From DASSKK01 sp035690495 (GTDB taxonomy: Bacteria; Actinomycetota; Actinomycetes; Propionibacteriales; Nocardioidaceae), in NCBI GenBank assembly GCA_035690495.1, contig DASSKK010000032.1, forward strand, positions 14,777 through 78,776: a stretch of DNA of 64,000 nucleotides. The letters run 5' to 3'. The translations under genes and the position numbers were made by a program. The notes beneath the pieces were generated by a model. It worked only from the letters and a program-made list of their open reading frames with translations. It searched no databases and was not told the DNA's origin. Shown here piece after piece: positions 17,632-26,130 of this stretch. Numbering within the stretch: position 1 is the first letter of the stretch; each line of letters opens with the position of its first letter.

Positions 17632-18222
17632 TCAGTGGGCCGCGCCTCGCACGTGGAAGCTGTTCGCGAACGCCTCGACCCGGGGAAGCACGCTCGTGGG
17701 ATCGGTCCGCGCGGCGGTGAACACCGTGATCGCGTAGTCCCTGGGCTTCGCCGGCACCACCACCACCACGAAGCGCAGCACCTGGTGCTCGTGCGTGCGC
17801 ACCCTGCCGTAGGTGATCAGGGACTTGCGCCCATCGACCCGGTCGTGCCGGTGACCGAGCACCCGGGTGCGCCGGTAGCCGTGTCTCATCGCGGCGAGCA
17901 CCTTGCCCGTGCTCTTGCGCACGGCCCGGTCTCGACGGGCCCGACCGGCGGGTGACCCCACCGGGCCGATGGTGACCACCACGGTCTTGTGCCGGTTGGC
18001 GAACCGCGTGGTGCGCCCGTTGCGCGTGCTGGTGTACCCGTGCGGGACGCGGACGCTGAACCCGCCCCGGTGCGAGACGTAGCGGGTCGTCGCCAGGTGC
18101 GAGGCGGTCGGGGCCGTACCTGTGGAGCCGACCGTGTCGCGCGCCGTCAGGTAGGCGTAGAGCCCGGCGGCGACCAGCGCGAGCACGCCGATGGCGGCCA
18201 GTGGCAGCCGTAGCCGGGTCAT
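17632..18222 (-). CDS. Exported or membrane-anchored protein of unknown function
   Basis: 196 residues: a single N-terminal hydrophobic segment (LPLAAIGVLALVAAGLYAYL) followed by a basic, mostly beta-predicted domain containing FSVRVPHGYTS and RDYAITVFTAA. The pattern resembles small actinobacterial exported proteins with a PsbP/LpqN-like fold, but I cannot assign it. It lies 16 bp after the LPXTG gene and 35 bp before the methyltransferase, all on the same strand. Confidence 0.6.
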   Translation of the reverse strand: MTRLRLPLAAIGVLALVAAGLYAYLTARDTVGSTGTAPTASHLATTRYVSHRGGFSVRVPHGYTSTRNGRTTRFANRHKTVVVTIGPVGSPAGRARRDRAVRKSTGKVLAAMRHGYRRTRVLGHRHDRVDGRKSLITYGRVRTHEHQVLRFVVVVVPAKPRDYAITVFTAARTDPTSVLPRVEAFANSFHVRGAAH

Positions 18223-18238
18223 CGGATGCCCGCCCGCG

Positions 18239-19789
18239 TCAGCGGCGGACGTGCGCAGGCTGCGGCACTCCGCGCCCCCTGTGGCAGCCGGCCGCCACCA
18301 ACAGGCACCCGGCGCCGAGAGCCAACAGTCCGAGCGCGAGCAGGCCGGACCAGATGCCTCCGGTGTTGGGGAGTACGCCGCCTGCCGTCAGGTCGGCGCC
18401 GAGCACACTGGCAGCAGCAGCGCCCGGGCCACCCGCGCCGGAGCCGGCGCTGGGCTGACCGGCCGACTCGTCGCCCTCGACGGCCGGCGTCTGCTCGCCG
18501 CCGTCGTTGTGCACCAGCGTCTCGGTGTGCGCCAGTCCGGTGGACACCTCGACCGGCTGGCCGGGCAGCAACGTGGCGTCGAGGGCGTCCTGGCTGGTGC
18601 CCGCCAGGTGCCTGCCGAGATAGGTCTCGCCCTGGTTGAGGTAGGCGCACAGCGCGCTGGGGGGCACACAGCCGGGCTGGATCGCGATCGCGGTGGGCTG
18701 GTCGACCCGGCCCTGGTCCTTGCCGTTCGCCTGGACGCCGAGCAGGTAGGAGTCGCGGTCTGCGCTGGGCTTGGTGCCGGGCTTGCCGGAGTCGGCGCTC
18801 CCCTGCGAGTGCAGCGCAGTGGCGCCGAGCGCGCAGCCGGTGGTGCCCCCGGACGGCAGACCGGGCAGACCGGGCGCGCTGGGCAGGCTCGGCAGACCGG
18901 GCAGGCTCGGCAGGCCGCCAGAGGGAGCGGTCAGGCACACGGTGGCCAGGTCGGACTGCGCGGATGCCTTGGTCCGGCCGTTGTGCTGGTTGCGGTGCGA
19001 GTGGCTGCTGGAGGTTGCCGCTCCCAGCGCGATCGGGCCGTCGCAGGGCGCCGACTGGTCGGTCTGGGTGCCGCCGAGGCAGCCGGACGCGATGCCGCTG
19101 TCGGCCGAGGAGTCCGAGGCCTTGCCGTTGTCGGTGGCGTCGGCGTTCGCGTAGAGCACCGACAGGCAGACCTGGCCGCTGCTGCCGGCGCAGAGCGGGG
19201 CGGTCGGGTTGCCGAAGCTGCTGTGCTGGGAGCCCTTGCGGGAGTCCGCGTGCGCGCCGGCGACCTCCTGGCCGCCGAGCGCGAGAAGCGTGGAGTCGGA
19301 GTGCGTGCTGTCGTCGTCGCGTGTGGTCGCCTTGGTGGACCCGATGTCGGCGACGTCGTTGCCCCCGGCGGCCACATGGCCGGTGGACGCGCCGGCGTGG
19401 TCGGGAGGCTTGGGGTCGGTGGTCTCGTGCCCGGGACTGTCGTCGTCGCTCGACGGGGTGAGCTGGTCCGACGACGTGCCCGATGCCCCCGACGAGCCGG
19501 AGGGGCCGGTCGGACCCGAGGGTGCCGAGGGCGACATGGGCGCGGCGTTCTGCACCTGGGTGAGCACGTCGTCGATCTGGCCCGTCAGCTGACCGGCAGG
19601 GTCGCCGCCCTGCCCGCTCTGCCCGGTCAGGGAGCCGAGCGGATTCGGTCCGTCGGCGAACGCCGCGCCGGAGCCCAGCACGACCAGCCCGAGACCGGCC
19701 AGCCCGGCCAGGCCGAGGCCGGCCAGCTTCAGCCGTCCCGCCCTGCGTGTCCGCAGCGTCCTGCCTGACCGCCTCGGCATCCCTCTCAT
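18239..19789 (-). CDS. LPXTG-anchored surface protein, unknown function
   Basis: About 516 residues. A basic N-terminus and hydrophobic core ending GSGAAFADG form a signal peptide. A Ser/Thr/Asp/Gly-rich low-complexity region follows, then repeated cysteine-containing segments and Leu-Pro-Ser/Gly repeats (PSLPGLPSLPSAPGLPGLP). The C-terminus has a classical sorting signal: LPNTG, a hydrophobic stretch (LLALGLLALGAGCLLVAAG) and a basic tail. Sortase should therefore link it to peptidoglycan, but no sortase gene is in the window. ATG 19789 follows AAAGGGAGC. The binding partner is unknown. Confidence 0.8.
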   Translation of the reverse strand: MRGMPRRSGRTLRTRRAGRLKLAGLGLAGLAGLGLVVLGSGAAFADGPNPLGSLTGQSGQGGDPAGQLTGQIDDVLTQVQNAAPMSPSAPSGPTGPSGSSGASGTSSDQLTPSSDDDSPGHETTDPKPPDHAGASTGHVAAGGNDVADIGSTKATTRDDDSTHSDSTLLALGGQEVAGAHADSRKGSQHSSFGNPTAPLCAGSSGQVCLSVLYANADATDNGKASDSSADSGIASGCLGGTQTDQSAPCDGPIALGAATSSSHSHRNQHNGRTKASAQSDLATVCLTAPSGGLPSLPGLPSLPSAPGLPGLPSGGTTGCALGATALHSQGSADSGKPGTKPSADRDSYLLGVQANGKDQGRVDQPTAIAIQPGCVPPSALCAYLNQGETYLGRHLAGTSQDALDATLLPGQPVEVSTGLAHTETLVHNDGGEQTPAVEGDESAGQPSAGSGAGGPGAAAASVLGADLTAGGVLPNTGGIWSGLLALGLLALGAGCLLVAAGCHRGRGVPQPAHVRR

Positions 19790-19921
19790 CGCACTGCTCC
19801 CTTTCAGTGACCTAAGGCACCTCTTGGGGGCCCCGTTACCGAAGGCTCAACGAGGCGGCGCCCACGAGGTTACGGACCAGTAGCATTGGGTTGCCCGGCG
19901 TCACGGGAGAGGCTGGTGCCC

Positions 19922-20350
19922 ATGAGCCAGAACAGCGGAGAGCAGAGCGAAGGCTACGAGGGGTACAGCGTCGACGACGAGGACCAGCTGCAGTCCGAGG
20001 ACACGCTGGTCGACCGCGGCACGGAGGACGTGCTCGACGAGGGGTACTCGGCGCCGGAGCGGTGGTCGCCTGCCGAGAAGTTCGGCAACACCGCCTACGA
20101 GGAGGAGACCGGGGAGACCCTCGACCAGCGGATCGCGCAGGAGGACCCCGAACCGGATCCCTACCGCGCCGCCGCCGAGGAGGACGAGCACGTCGGCGGA
20201 GAGGTCGGCGAGTCGCGGTCGGGTCGTCTGGTGGACGAGGACGAGGGCCTCGGCCCGGACCAGGAGAAGGACATGGTCGGCGAGGACGTCGGCATCGACG
20301 GTGGAGGGGCCAGTGCCGAGGAGGCAGCCGTCCACACCATCGACGAGTAG
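19922..20350 (+). CDS. DUF5709 family protein
   Basis: A very acidic 142-residue protein. The segments YSVDDEDQLQSEDTLVDRG, VLDEGYSAPERWS, FGNTAYEEETGETLDQRI and QEDPEPDPYR match the actinobacterial DUF5709 family. The sequence looks largely disordered and has no signal peptide. The function is unknown. ATG 19922 is the natural start. It is monocistronic and convergent with ndh. Confidence 0.82.
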   Translation: MSQNSGEQSEGYEGYSVDDEDQLQSEDTLVDRGTEDVLDEGYSAPERWSPAEKFGNTAYEEETGETLDQRIAQEDPEPDPYRAAAEEDEHVGGEVGESRSGRLVDEDEGLGPDQEKDMVGEDVGIDGGGASAEEAAVHTIDE

Positions 20351-20470
20351 CCGGGACCTGGGCACGCACCTCGCGGCGTTGTCGTCGCTCGACGCAGTAG
20401 GGACTTCGCGCTCTTCTGTCGACGCGCCTTGCGATGCATGCACCCATCCCCCGGCCGAAAACTCAGTCCA

Positions 20471-21934
20471 CTATTCGGGCGGGAGGCCGCGCTCGCCGGA
20501 GTCGGACAGCCGGGCCTCCTCCACGGCTCGCGCCTCGAGCTCGGCGCGCCGGGCGGCCAGCTGCCGGGCCCGGTCGGGGTCGGGCTCGTCGGGCGGCAGG
20601 ACGAGCTCCGAGGTCCCCTTGGGCAGCCGGCCGAGGGCGGCTCGCGCGAAGATCTGCTGCTCGGTCGCCGTGCGCTCCGCGCGTCCTCTGCCCAGGAAGC
20701 TGACCGACCAGTGCAGCACCGCGGTGACCCGGTTCTTGAAGCCGGTGATGTAGACCAGGTGCACGACCAGCCACAGCAGCCAGGCCACGAAGCCGGAAAG
20801 CCGCAGCCGCCCGATCATCGCGACCGCGCTGAACCGCGAGATCGTGGCCATGCTGCCCTTGTCGAAGTAGTGGAACGGCGCCGACGGCGCCTTGCCGTCG
20901 AGCCGGTTGCGGATCTGCTCGGCGGCGTAGCGAGCCCCTTGGATGGCCACCTGGGCGACACCCGGCAGGTGGTCCAGGTCGATCATGTCGCCGACCACGA
21001 ACACCTCCGGATGCCCCGGCAGGGTGAGGTCGGGGTTGACGCCGATCCGGCCGGCGCGGTCCAGCGGAGCGCCGGTCTGCTCGGCCAGACGTGCCCCCAG
21101 TGAGCTCGCCGCCACGCCGGCGGCCCACACCTTGGTGACCGCCGCGATGCGACGGCGGGTGCCGTCCTTGTCCTGCACGACCAGGCCGCGTTCGTCGACG
21201 TCGACGACCATCGCCCCGAGCTGCACCTCGACACCGAGCCGCTCGAGGTCCTTCTTGGCCCTCCGGCCCAGCCGCTTCCCGAACGGGGGCAGCACCTGCG
21301 CGGCGGCGTCGACCAGGACGACGCGTGCCTCCCGGGTGTTGATGCGGCGGAAGTCCCGCTTCAACGTCCGCCGGGACAGCTCGGCGATCTGCCCTGCCAT
21401 CTCCACGCCGGTCGGCCCCGCGCCGATCACCACGAACGTGAGCAGCCGCTCGATCTCCTCCTCGGTCTCGGCGATCTCGGCGAGCTCGAACGCCCCGAAG
21501 ATCCGCCCGCGCAGCTCGAGCGCGTCGTCGATGCTCTTCATGCCGGGCGCGAACTCCGCGAACCGGTCGTTGCCGAAGTAGGACTGCCCCGATCCGGCCG
21601 CGACGATCAGCGAGTCGTACGGCGTGAGGATCTCTCGCCCGAGCACCTCGGAGGTCACGGTGCGTGCTTCGAGGTCGATGTCGGTGACGTTGCCGAGGAT
21701 CACCCGGGCGTTCCTCTGCCGCGAGAGCACCTCGCGGGTCGGCGGCGCGATCTCGCCCTCGGAGAGGATCCCGGTCGCGACCTGGTAGAGCAGTGGCTGG
21801 AACAGGTGGTGGGTGGTCCGCGCCACCATCGTGACGTCCACGTCCACGTTCCTGAGCGCCTGAGTGCCGAACAGCCCGCCGAATCCCGAGCCGATCACCA
21901 CTACCTGGTGTCGTCGCCCTGAAGGCTCAGTCAT
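20471..21934 (-). CDS. ndh: Type II NADH dehydrogenase
   Basis: A membrane-associated FAD enzyme of 487 residues that passes electrons from NADH to menaquinone without pumping protons. It has an FAD-binding dinucleotide fold at the N-terminus (VIGSGFGGLFG), a second NADH-binding fold mid-protein (VIGAGPTGVEMAG), the FAD-contact motif FVVGDMIDLD, and a C-terminal hydrophobic stretch (FVAWLLWLVVHLVYITGF) that can attach it to the membrane. It is divergent from mtr, and the shared 100-bp spacer holds a perfect CRP-type site. Confidence 0.9.
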   Translation of the reverse strand: MTEPSGRRHQVVVIGSGFGGLFGTQALRNVDVDVTMVARTTHHLFQPLLYQVATGILSEGEIAPPTREVLSRQRNARVILGNVTDIDLEARTVTSEVLGREILTPYDSLIVAAGSGQSYFGNDRFAEFAPGMKSIDDALELRGRIFGAFELAEIAETEEEIERLLTFVVIGAGPTGVEMAGQIAELSRRTLKRDFRRINTREARVVLVDAAAQVLPPFGKRLGRRAKKDLERLGVEVQLGAMVVDVDERGLVVQDKDGTRRRIAAVTKVWAAGVAASSLGARLAEQTGAPLDRAGRIGVNPDLTLPGHPEVFVVGDMIDLDHLPGVAQVAIQGARYAAEQIRNRLDGKAPSAPFHYFDKGSMATISRFSAVAMIGRLRLSGFVAWLLWLVVHLVYITGFKNRVTAVLHWSVSFLGRGRAERTATEQQIFARAALGRLPKGTSELVLPPDEPDPDRARQLAARRAELEARAVEEARLSDSGERGLPPE

Positions 21935-21967
21935 TGCTGTTCACCCCTTTCGCTTCCTCTCCAGTCT

Positions 21968-21987
21968 CTTGTGAATCCATTCACAAG
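21968..21987. promoter_or_regulatory. Perfect CRP/GlxR-type site between ndh and mtr
   Basis: CTTGTGAATCCATTCACAAG is a perfect 9-bp inverted repeat around a 2-nt centre. It contains TGTGA-N6-TCACA, the consensus of cAMP-receptor-type regulators (CRP in mycobacteria, GlxR in corynebacteria). It lies 34 bp before the ndh start and 48 bp before the mtr start. Confidence 0.7.
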
Positions 21988-22035
21988 ACAATGCCGCGGT
22001 CCGTCTGCTCGCTCACACCCGGCAGGATGGAGGGC

Positions 22036-23418
22036 ATGCACCACTTCGACCTCGCCGTCATCGGCACGGGCTCGGGAAACACCATCGTCGACGAGCGCTT
22101 CGCCGACCGGTCGGTGGCGATCCTCGAGCACGGCACGTTCGGCGGGACCTGCCTGAACGTCGGGTGCATCCCCACGAAGATGTTCGTCTACCCGGCAGAC
22201 GTGATCAGCGCCGCCGCACATGGTGACCGGCTCGGCGTACACGCTCGGGTAGAGGGCGTCGACTGGCCGGCCGTCCGGGACCGGGTGTTCGGACGCATCG
22301 ACCCGATCAGCGCCTCGGGGCGAACCTGGCGCGCAGAGAAGAACCCGAACGTCACGCTGTTCGAGTCCCATGCCCGCTTCGTCGGCGACCGCACGATCGA
22401 CACCGGAGGCGGCGAGACCATCACCGCCGACGACGTCGTGGTCGCGGCAGGCAGCCGGGTCATCGTGCCGGACATCGACGGTCTGCCGCCGGTCGGCTCC
22501 GGCCGTGTGCACAGCAGCGACACGATCATGCGCCTTGACGAGCTGCCATCGCGGGTGGGGATCGTGGGCGGCGGCTTCGTGGCATCGGAGTTCGCCCACA
22601 TTTTCGCATCTTTCGGCACGCGCGTCAGTGTGCTGGTCCGCTCGGACGCGATGCTGCGCGCCGAGGACGAGGAGGTCTCCGCCCGGTTCACCGAGCTGGC
22701 CGGGGAGCGCTGGGACGTCCGGCTGCACACCGAGATACGCAAGGTCGAGGAGTACGGCGACGGGCTGCGGCTGCATCTCAGCGAGGGCAGCGTGCTCGAC
22801 GTCGACGTGCTGCTGGTCGCGACCGGGCGGACGTCGAACTCCGACGGTCTGGACCTCGACCGCGCCGGGGTGGACGTCGACGCGGACGGGCTGGTGGTGG
22901 TCGACGAGTTCCAGCGCACCACCGCCCGCAGGGTCTGGGCGCTGGGCGACGTCGCCAACGCCTTCCAGCTCAAACACGTCGCCAACGAGGAGGCGCGGGT
23001 GGTCCAGCACAACCTGCTGTACCCCGACGACATGATCGCCACCCGTCACCACGCCGTGCCGAGTGCGGTCTTCACCGAGCCGCAGGTCGCGAAGGTGGGG
23101 CTGACGGAGCAGCAGGCGCGTGCGCTCGGCCTCGAGTACGTCGTCGCGCGGCAGTCCTACTCCGGCACGGCGTACGGCTGGGCGATGGAGGACACCACCG
23201 GCTTCGCCAAGCTGCTCGCAGAGCCGGGGACCGGCCGGATCCTCGGTGCGCACATCCTCGGCCCGCAGGCGTCCAACCTGATCCAGCCGCTGATCGCCGC
23301 GATGAGCTTCGGACAGTCGGCGCACGACGTCGCGCGCGGTCAGTACTGGATCCACCCGGCTCTCATGGAGGTCACCGAGAACCTGCTGCTCGGGGTGGAA
23401 AGGGCACGCCGCGGGTAA
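22036..23418 (+). CDS. mtr: Mycothione reductase
   Basis: A flavoprotein disulfide reductase of 460 residues that reduces mycothione to mycothiol with NADPH in the cytoplasm. It has an N-terminal FAD fold (LAVIGTGSGNTI), the redox-active disulfide in GGTCLNVGCIPTKMF, an NADPH fold (VGIVGGGFVASEFAH), and the active-site His-Pro near the C-terminus (YWIHPALMEV). GTGSGN in place of GxGxxG/A is characteristic of Mtr within the family. ATG 22036 follows GGAGGGC and gives the standard length. It belongs with mshD at the start of the window. Confidence 0.93.
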   Translation: MHHFDLAVIGTGSGNTIVDERFADRSVAILEHGTFGGTCLNVGCIPTKMFVYPADVISAAAHGDRLGVHARVEGVDWPAVRDRVFGRIDPISASGRTWRAEKNPNVTLFESHARFVGDRTIDTGGGETITADDVVVAAGSRVIVPDIDGLPPVGSGRVHSSDTIMRLDELPSRVGIVGGGFVASEFAHIFASFGTRVSVLVRSDAMLRAEDEEVSARFTELAGERWDVRLHTEIRKVEEYGDGLRLHLSEGSVLDVDVLLVATGRTSNSDGLDLDRAGVDVDADGLVVVDEFQRTTARRVWALGDVANAFQLKHVANEEARVVQHNLLYPDDMIATRHHAVPSAVFTEPQVAKVGLTEQQARALGLEYVVARQSYSGTAYGWAMEDTTGFAKLLAEPGTGRILGAHILGPQASNLIQPLIAAMSFGQSAHDVARGQYWIHPALMEVTENLLLGVERARRG

Positions 23419-23427
23419 GAGCACGAT

Positions 23428-24246
23428 GTGGAGACGTTGAGCAGCGCGCTCGGGCTGCGTCGCAGGAGACGCCGGCAGGCGAGCACCGGGCTCGACCGGG
23501 TGGCGGGAGCCGGGCTCGTGACCTACGGCTTCGTGCATCTGCTCGTCGCCTACCTGGCCGGGCGGATCGCCTTCGGTCAGGGCGGCAACGCCTCCGGCAC
23601 CGGCGCCTTGCGCACGCTCGCGCAGAACACTCCCGGACGCGCCATCTTGTACGTCGTCGCGGTCGGTCTGTTTGCGCTCGCCCTCTGGCAGGCGGCCGAG
23701 GCATGGCGCGGCCACCGCGACGAGGACGGCGTGATGCGCACCCTGCTGCGGCTGGCCTCGGGAAGCAAGACGGTCGTCTATGCCGCGCTGGGCACGAGCG
23801 CCCTCCGGATCGCGTCGGGCTCGGGAAGCAGCAGCGGGACGGACTCGACCACCGCGACGTTGATGAGCCAGCCGGCGGGCCAGGCGTTGGTCGCGATCGT
23901 GGGCGTGGTGCTCGTGGTGATCGGTGCGGTTCTTGGCTACTGGGGCTGCACGGACGACTTCATGAAGAACCTCGACTTCACAGGCAGCACCGGCAAGGAC
24001 GGACTGGCCTATCGATGGCTGGGCCGGGTCGGGTACGTCACCAAGGCCGTGGCCTTCACCTTGGTGGGCGGGTTGTTCTTGTGGGCCGCGGTGACCCACG
24101 ATCCGCAGCACTCCGGAGGGTTGGACCAGGCACTGCACAAGGTGCAGCAGCAGCCCTTCGGGCCGGTGCTCCTGGTCGCGATCGCGATCGGGCTCGGCTG
24201 CTTCGGTCTGTTCTGCTTCGCGTGGGCGCGTCACGTGGACCGCTAG
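23428..24246 (+). CDS. DUF1206 membrane protein
   Basis: An integral membrane protein of about 272 residues with six hydrophobic segments arranged as three two-helix repeats (for example LDRVAGAGLVTYGFVHLLVAY, SGSKTVVYAALG and WLGRVGYVTKAVAFTLVGG). This triple repeat defines DUF1206. The function is unknown. The start is GTG 23428, 9 bp after mtr on the same strand, so they are probably co-transcribed. A long hairpin begins at its stop codon. Confidence 0.85.
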   Translation: METLSSALGLRRRRRRQASTGLDRVAGAGLVTYGFVHLLVAYLAGRIAFGQGGNASGTGALRTLAQNTPGRAILYVVAVGLFALALWQAAEAWRGHRDEDGVMRTLLRLASGSKTVVYAALGTSALRIASGSGSSSGTDSTTATLMSQPAGQALVAIVGVVLVVIGAVLGYWGCTDDFMKNLDFTGSTGKDGLAYRWLGRVGYVTKAVAFTLVGGLFLWAAVTHDPQHSGGLDQALHKVQQQPFGPVLLVAIAIGLGCFGLFCFAWARHVDR

Positions 24247-24314
24247 GGCGCGTTGGTGAACCTTCGGCCGTCCCAGACGGCGCGCAGCAGGCCATGGGGT
24301 TCACCAACACGCCC
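24246..24314. terminator. Long composite hairpin after the DUF1206 gene
   Basis: The 17-bp arms GGGCGCGTTGGTGAACC and GGTTCACCAACACGCCC (24246-24262 and 24298-24314) pair with one mismatch. The enclosed sequence holds a second stem, GCCGTC-cca-GACGGC. No T-run follows, so it may be a terminator, a structured RNA or a repeat element. Confidence 0.55.
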
Positions 24315-24381
24315 CGGGGCCGTGCAGCCGCTAATCTCTTCCCATGCGACACCGCGTTCGATTGATGGTGGGGGAGCACGG

Positions 24382-25335
24382 GTGGACGGTGTCGTGAGCA
24401 TTCCCCTTCTGTTGGAGCCCGAGCCCCAGTCCGTGGGCCGCGCCCGGAGCTGGGTGGTGCAGGAGCTGCGCGGCCTGGGCCGCGACGATCTCGCCGACGC
24501 CGCCGAGCTCGGCGTCTCCGAGCTGGTGACCAACGCGATCCTGCATGCCTCCCCGCCGATCACCGTGCGGCTCGCCGGCACCCTGACCCACCCCCGGGTC
24601 GAGGTCGCCGACAGGTCGCTGAGGCCTCCCGCAGTGAACGCAGAGATGGCCGAAGGGGACATGCTGCTTTCCACGGTGGGCCGCGGGCTCGGCCTGGTCG
24701 CGTTGTACTCCGCGACCTGGGGCGCCGAGGTGTCCTCGGCCGGCAAGGTCGTGTGGTTCGAGCCGATGCACGACACGCACGACGGCGACGAGCTCGCACA
24801 GGGCGGGCTGGCCGGCGACGTGTTCGACCTCGACCAGGTGGTCGCCGCCCGGTTGGCGGACGTGTCGGAGCCGCCGCCGACGCTCACGGTGCGGCTGCTG
24901 GGAATGCCCGTGCGGCTGTTCGCGGCCTATCGCGGCTGGTACGACGAGCTGCGCCGCGAGCTTCGGCTGCTCTCGCTCGTGCACGGCTCGGTCTACCCGG
25001 TCGCCCAGGAGATCTCCGAGGTGGCCGTGCAGGTCGAGGCCGAGCGCCGGCAGGTGCGTGGCATCGAGCGCCTCGAAGAGGCGATCCGCTCCGGCGAGGA
25101 CCGCGTGGACCTGGAGTACGTCGTACCGGCCTCCGCCCCCGACACCATGGAGCGCCTGCGTGGGCTGCTCGCCAGCGCTGACGAGTTCTGCCGGGAGCAG
25201 AAGCTGCTCTCGGTCGAGGCGCCCCCGCAGCAGGCTGCGCTGCGCGAGTGGTACCTCGGCGAGTTCGCCCGCCAGCGCGACGGGCAAGACCCCACTCCGT
25301 GGTCGGGCGACTACGGCGTCGAATCCGCCGAGTGA
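24382..25335 (+). CDS. ATP-binding (HATPase_c) regulatory protein
   Basis: About 317 residues. Residues ~10-125 form a GHKL-type ATPase domain like those of anti-sigma factor kinases: N-box SELVTNAILHA and G2 box GRGLGLVALY, while the G1 region (VADRSLRPP) is degenerate. The long C-terminal region is helical and charged, without a kinase dimerisation domain. This build is common in actinobacteria, where such proteins accompany PP2C phosphatases, but no partner is here. GTG 24382 follows GGGGGAG. Its stop overlaps the GTG of the next gene, coupling it to the fluoride channel pair. Confidence 0.72.
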   Translation: MDGVVSIPLLLEPEPQSVGRARSWVVQELRGLGRDDLADAAELGVSELVTNAILHASPPITVRLAGTLTHPRVEVADRSLRPPAVNAEMAEGDMLLSTVGRGLGLVALYSATWGAEVSSAGKVVWFEPMHDTHDGDELAQGGLAGDVFDLDQVVAARLADVSEPPPTLTVRLLGMPVRLFAAYRGWYDELRRELRLLSLVHGSVYPVAQEISEVAVQVEAERRQVRGIERLEEAIRSGEDRVDLEYVVPASAPDTMERLRGLLASADEFCREQKLLSVEAPPQQAALREWYLGEFARQRDGQDPTPWSGDYGVESAE

Positions 25336-25778
25336 ACCACAGGTGCGAGCGGCTGCACCCTCTACATCCGCTGCACGTCTCGGTTCTCGGAGTGGTCGCG
25401 CTCGGCGGAGCCGCCGGTGCCCTGGCCCGTGCCGGACTCTCCACGGTCTTCGCCGACCCCGCGCACGGCTTCGGCTGGACGACGTTCGCGATCAACGTGG
25501 TGGGTTGCTTCCTGCTGGCGCTGCTCCCGGCCGCGTCGACCATCCGTGCCCACCACTACCTCCCGCCACTGCTGGGCACGGGACTGCTCGGCGGCTTCAC
25601 CACGCTGTCGACCTTCTCGGACCAGACGCGTGTCCTGCTCGCCGCCGGACGGGTGTGGCTGGCCGCGACCTATGTCGTCGGGACGCTCGCCGCAGGTCTG
25701 CTCGCGGTCGCGCTCGCCGACCGTTTCAGCACCCTGTCCGCCCGCGAGGAGTTCGACGAGGAAGAGGGCGACCTGTGA
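25332..25778 (+). CDS. crcB: Fluoride channel subunit (CrcB/Fluc), first copy
   Basis: A 148-residue four-helix membrane protein that exports fluoride as a dual-topology dimer. Family motifs are FAINVVGCFLLA (central polar Asn) and GLLGGFTTLSTFSDQT (the phenylalanine-lined pore segment). GTG 25332 overlaps the stop codon of the HATPase gene. The second crcB follows after 7 bp. Paired genes usually make an antiparallel heterodimer. Confidence 0.9.
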   Translation: MNHRCERLHPLHPLHVSVLGVVALGGAAGALARAGLSTVFADPAHGFGWTTFAINVVGCFLLALLPAASTIRAHHYLPPLLGTGLLGGFTTLSTFSDQTRVLLAAGRVWLAATYVVGTLAAGLLAVALADRFSTLSAREEFDEEEGDL

Positions 25779-25785
25779 GCACCGC

Positions 25786-26130
25786 GTGAACGCCCTCGAC
25801 TGGGGGCTCGTCGCGCTCGGCGCTGCGCTCGGGGCACCCCTGCGCTACCTGCTCGGGCACCTGTTCGACGCGCCGCACCGGCTGCCCTGGGGGACCGTCG
25901 GGGTCAACGTGGCGGGCTCCTTCCTGCTCGGCTGGTTCACGGGGCTGGCCATGTCCGGAGGCTGGGAGGCCTTCCTCGGCACCGGGTTCTGCGGGACGCT
26001 GACGACGTTCTCCTCGTTCCTGGTGCAGACCCACGACCGGGGACCGCGGCTGGGCGCCTGGAACGTGCTGCTCACCGTCGTACCGTCGCTGGTGCTGTGC
26101 GCGCTCGGCTTCGCGTTCGCTCAGCCGTAG
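25786..26130 (+). CDS. crcB: Fluoride channel subunit (CrcB/Fluc), second copy
   Basis: A 114-residue membrane protein with GVNVAGSFLLGWF and GFCGTLTTFSSFLVQT, the two signature segments of Fluc channels. It starts at GTG 25786, 7 bp after the first crcB, and is expected to partner it. Its last 10 bp overlap the end of the convergent metallopeptidase gene. Confidence 0.9.
   Translation: MNALDWGLVALGAALGAPLRYLLGHLFDAPHRLPWGTVGVNVAGSFLLGWFTGLAMSGGWEAFLGTGFCGTLTTFSSFLVQTHDRGPRLGAWNVLLTVVPSLVLCALGFAFAQP

Noticed and set aside
21931..24234. A 767-codon minus-strand frame across mtr and the DUF1206 gene
   Set aside because: It is a shadow of mycothione reductase, whose FAD, disulfide and His-Pro motifs are all on the plus strand.
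25250..25340. Fluoride riboswitch before the crcB genes
   Set aside because: The first crcB start overlaps the preceding coding sequence, and I could not find the conserved riboswitch pseudoknot elements upstream of the operon.
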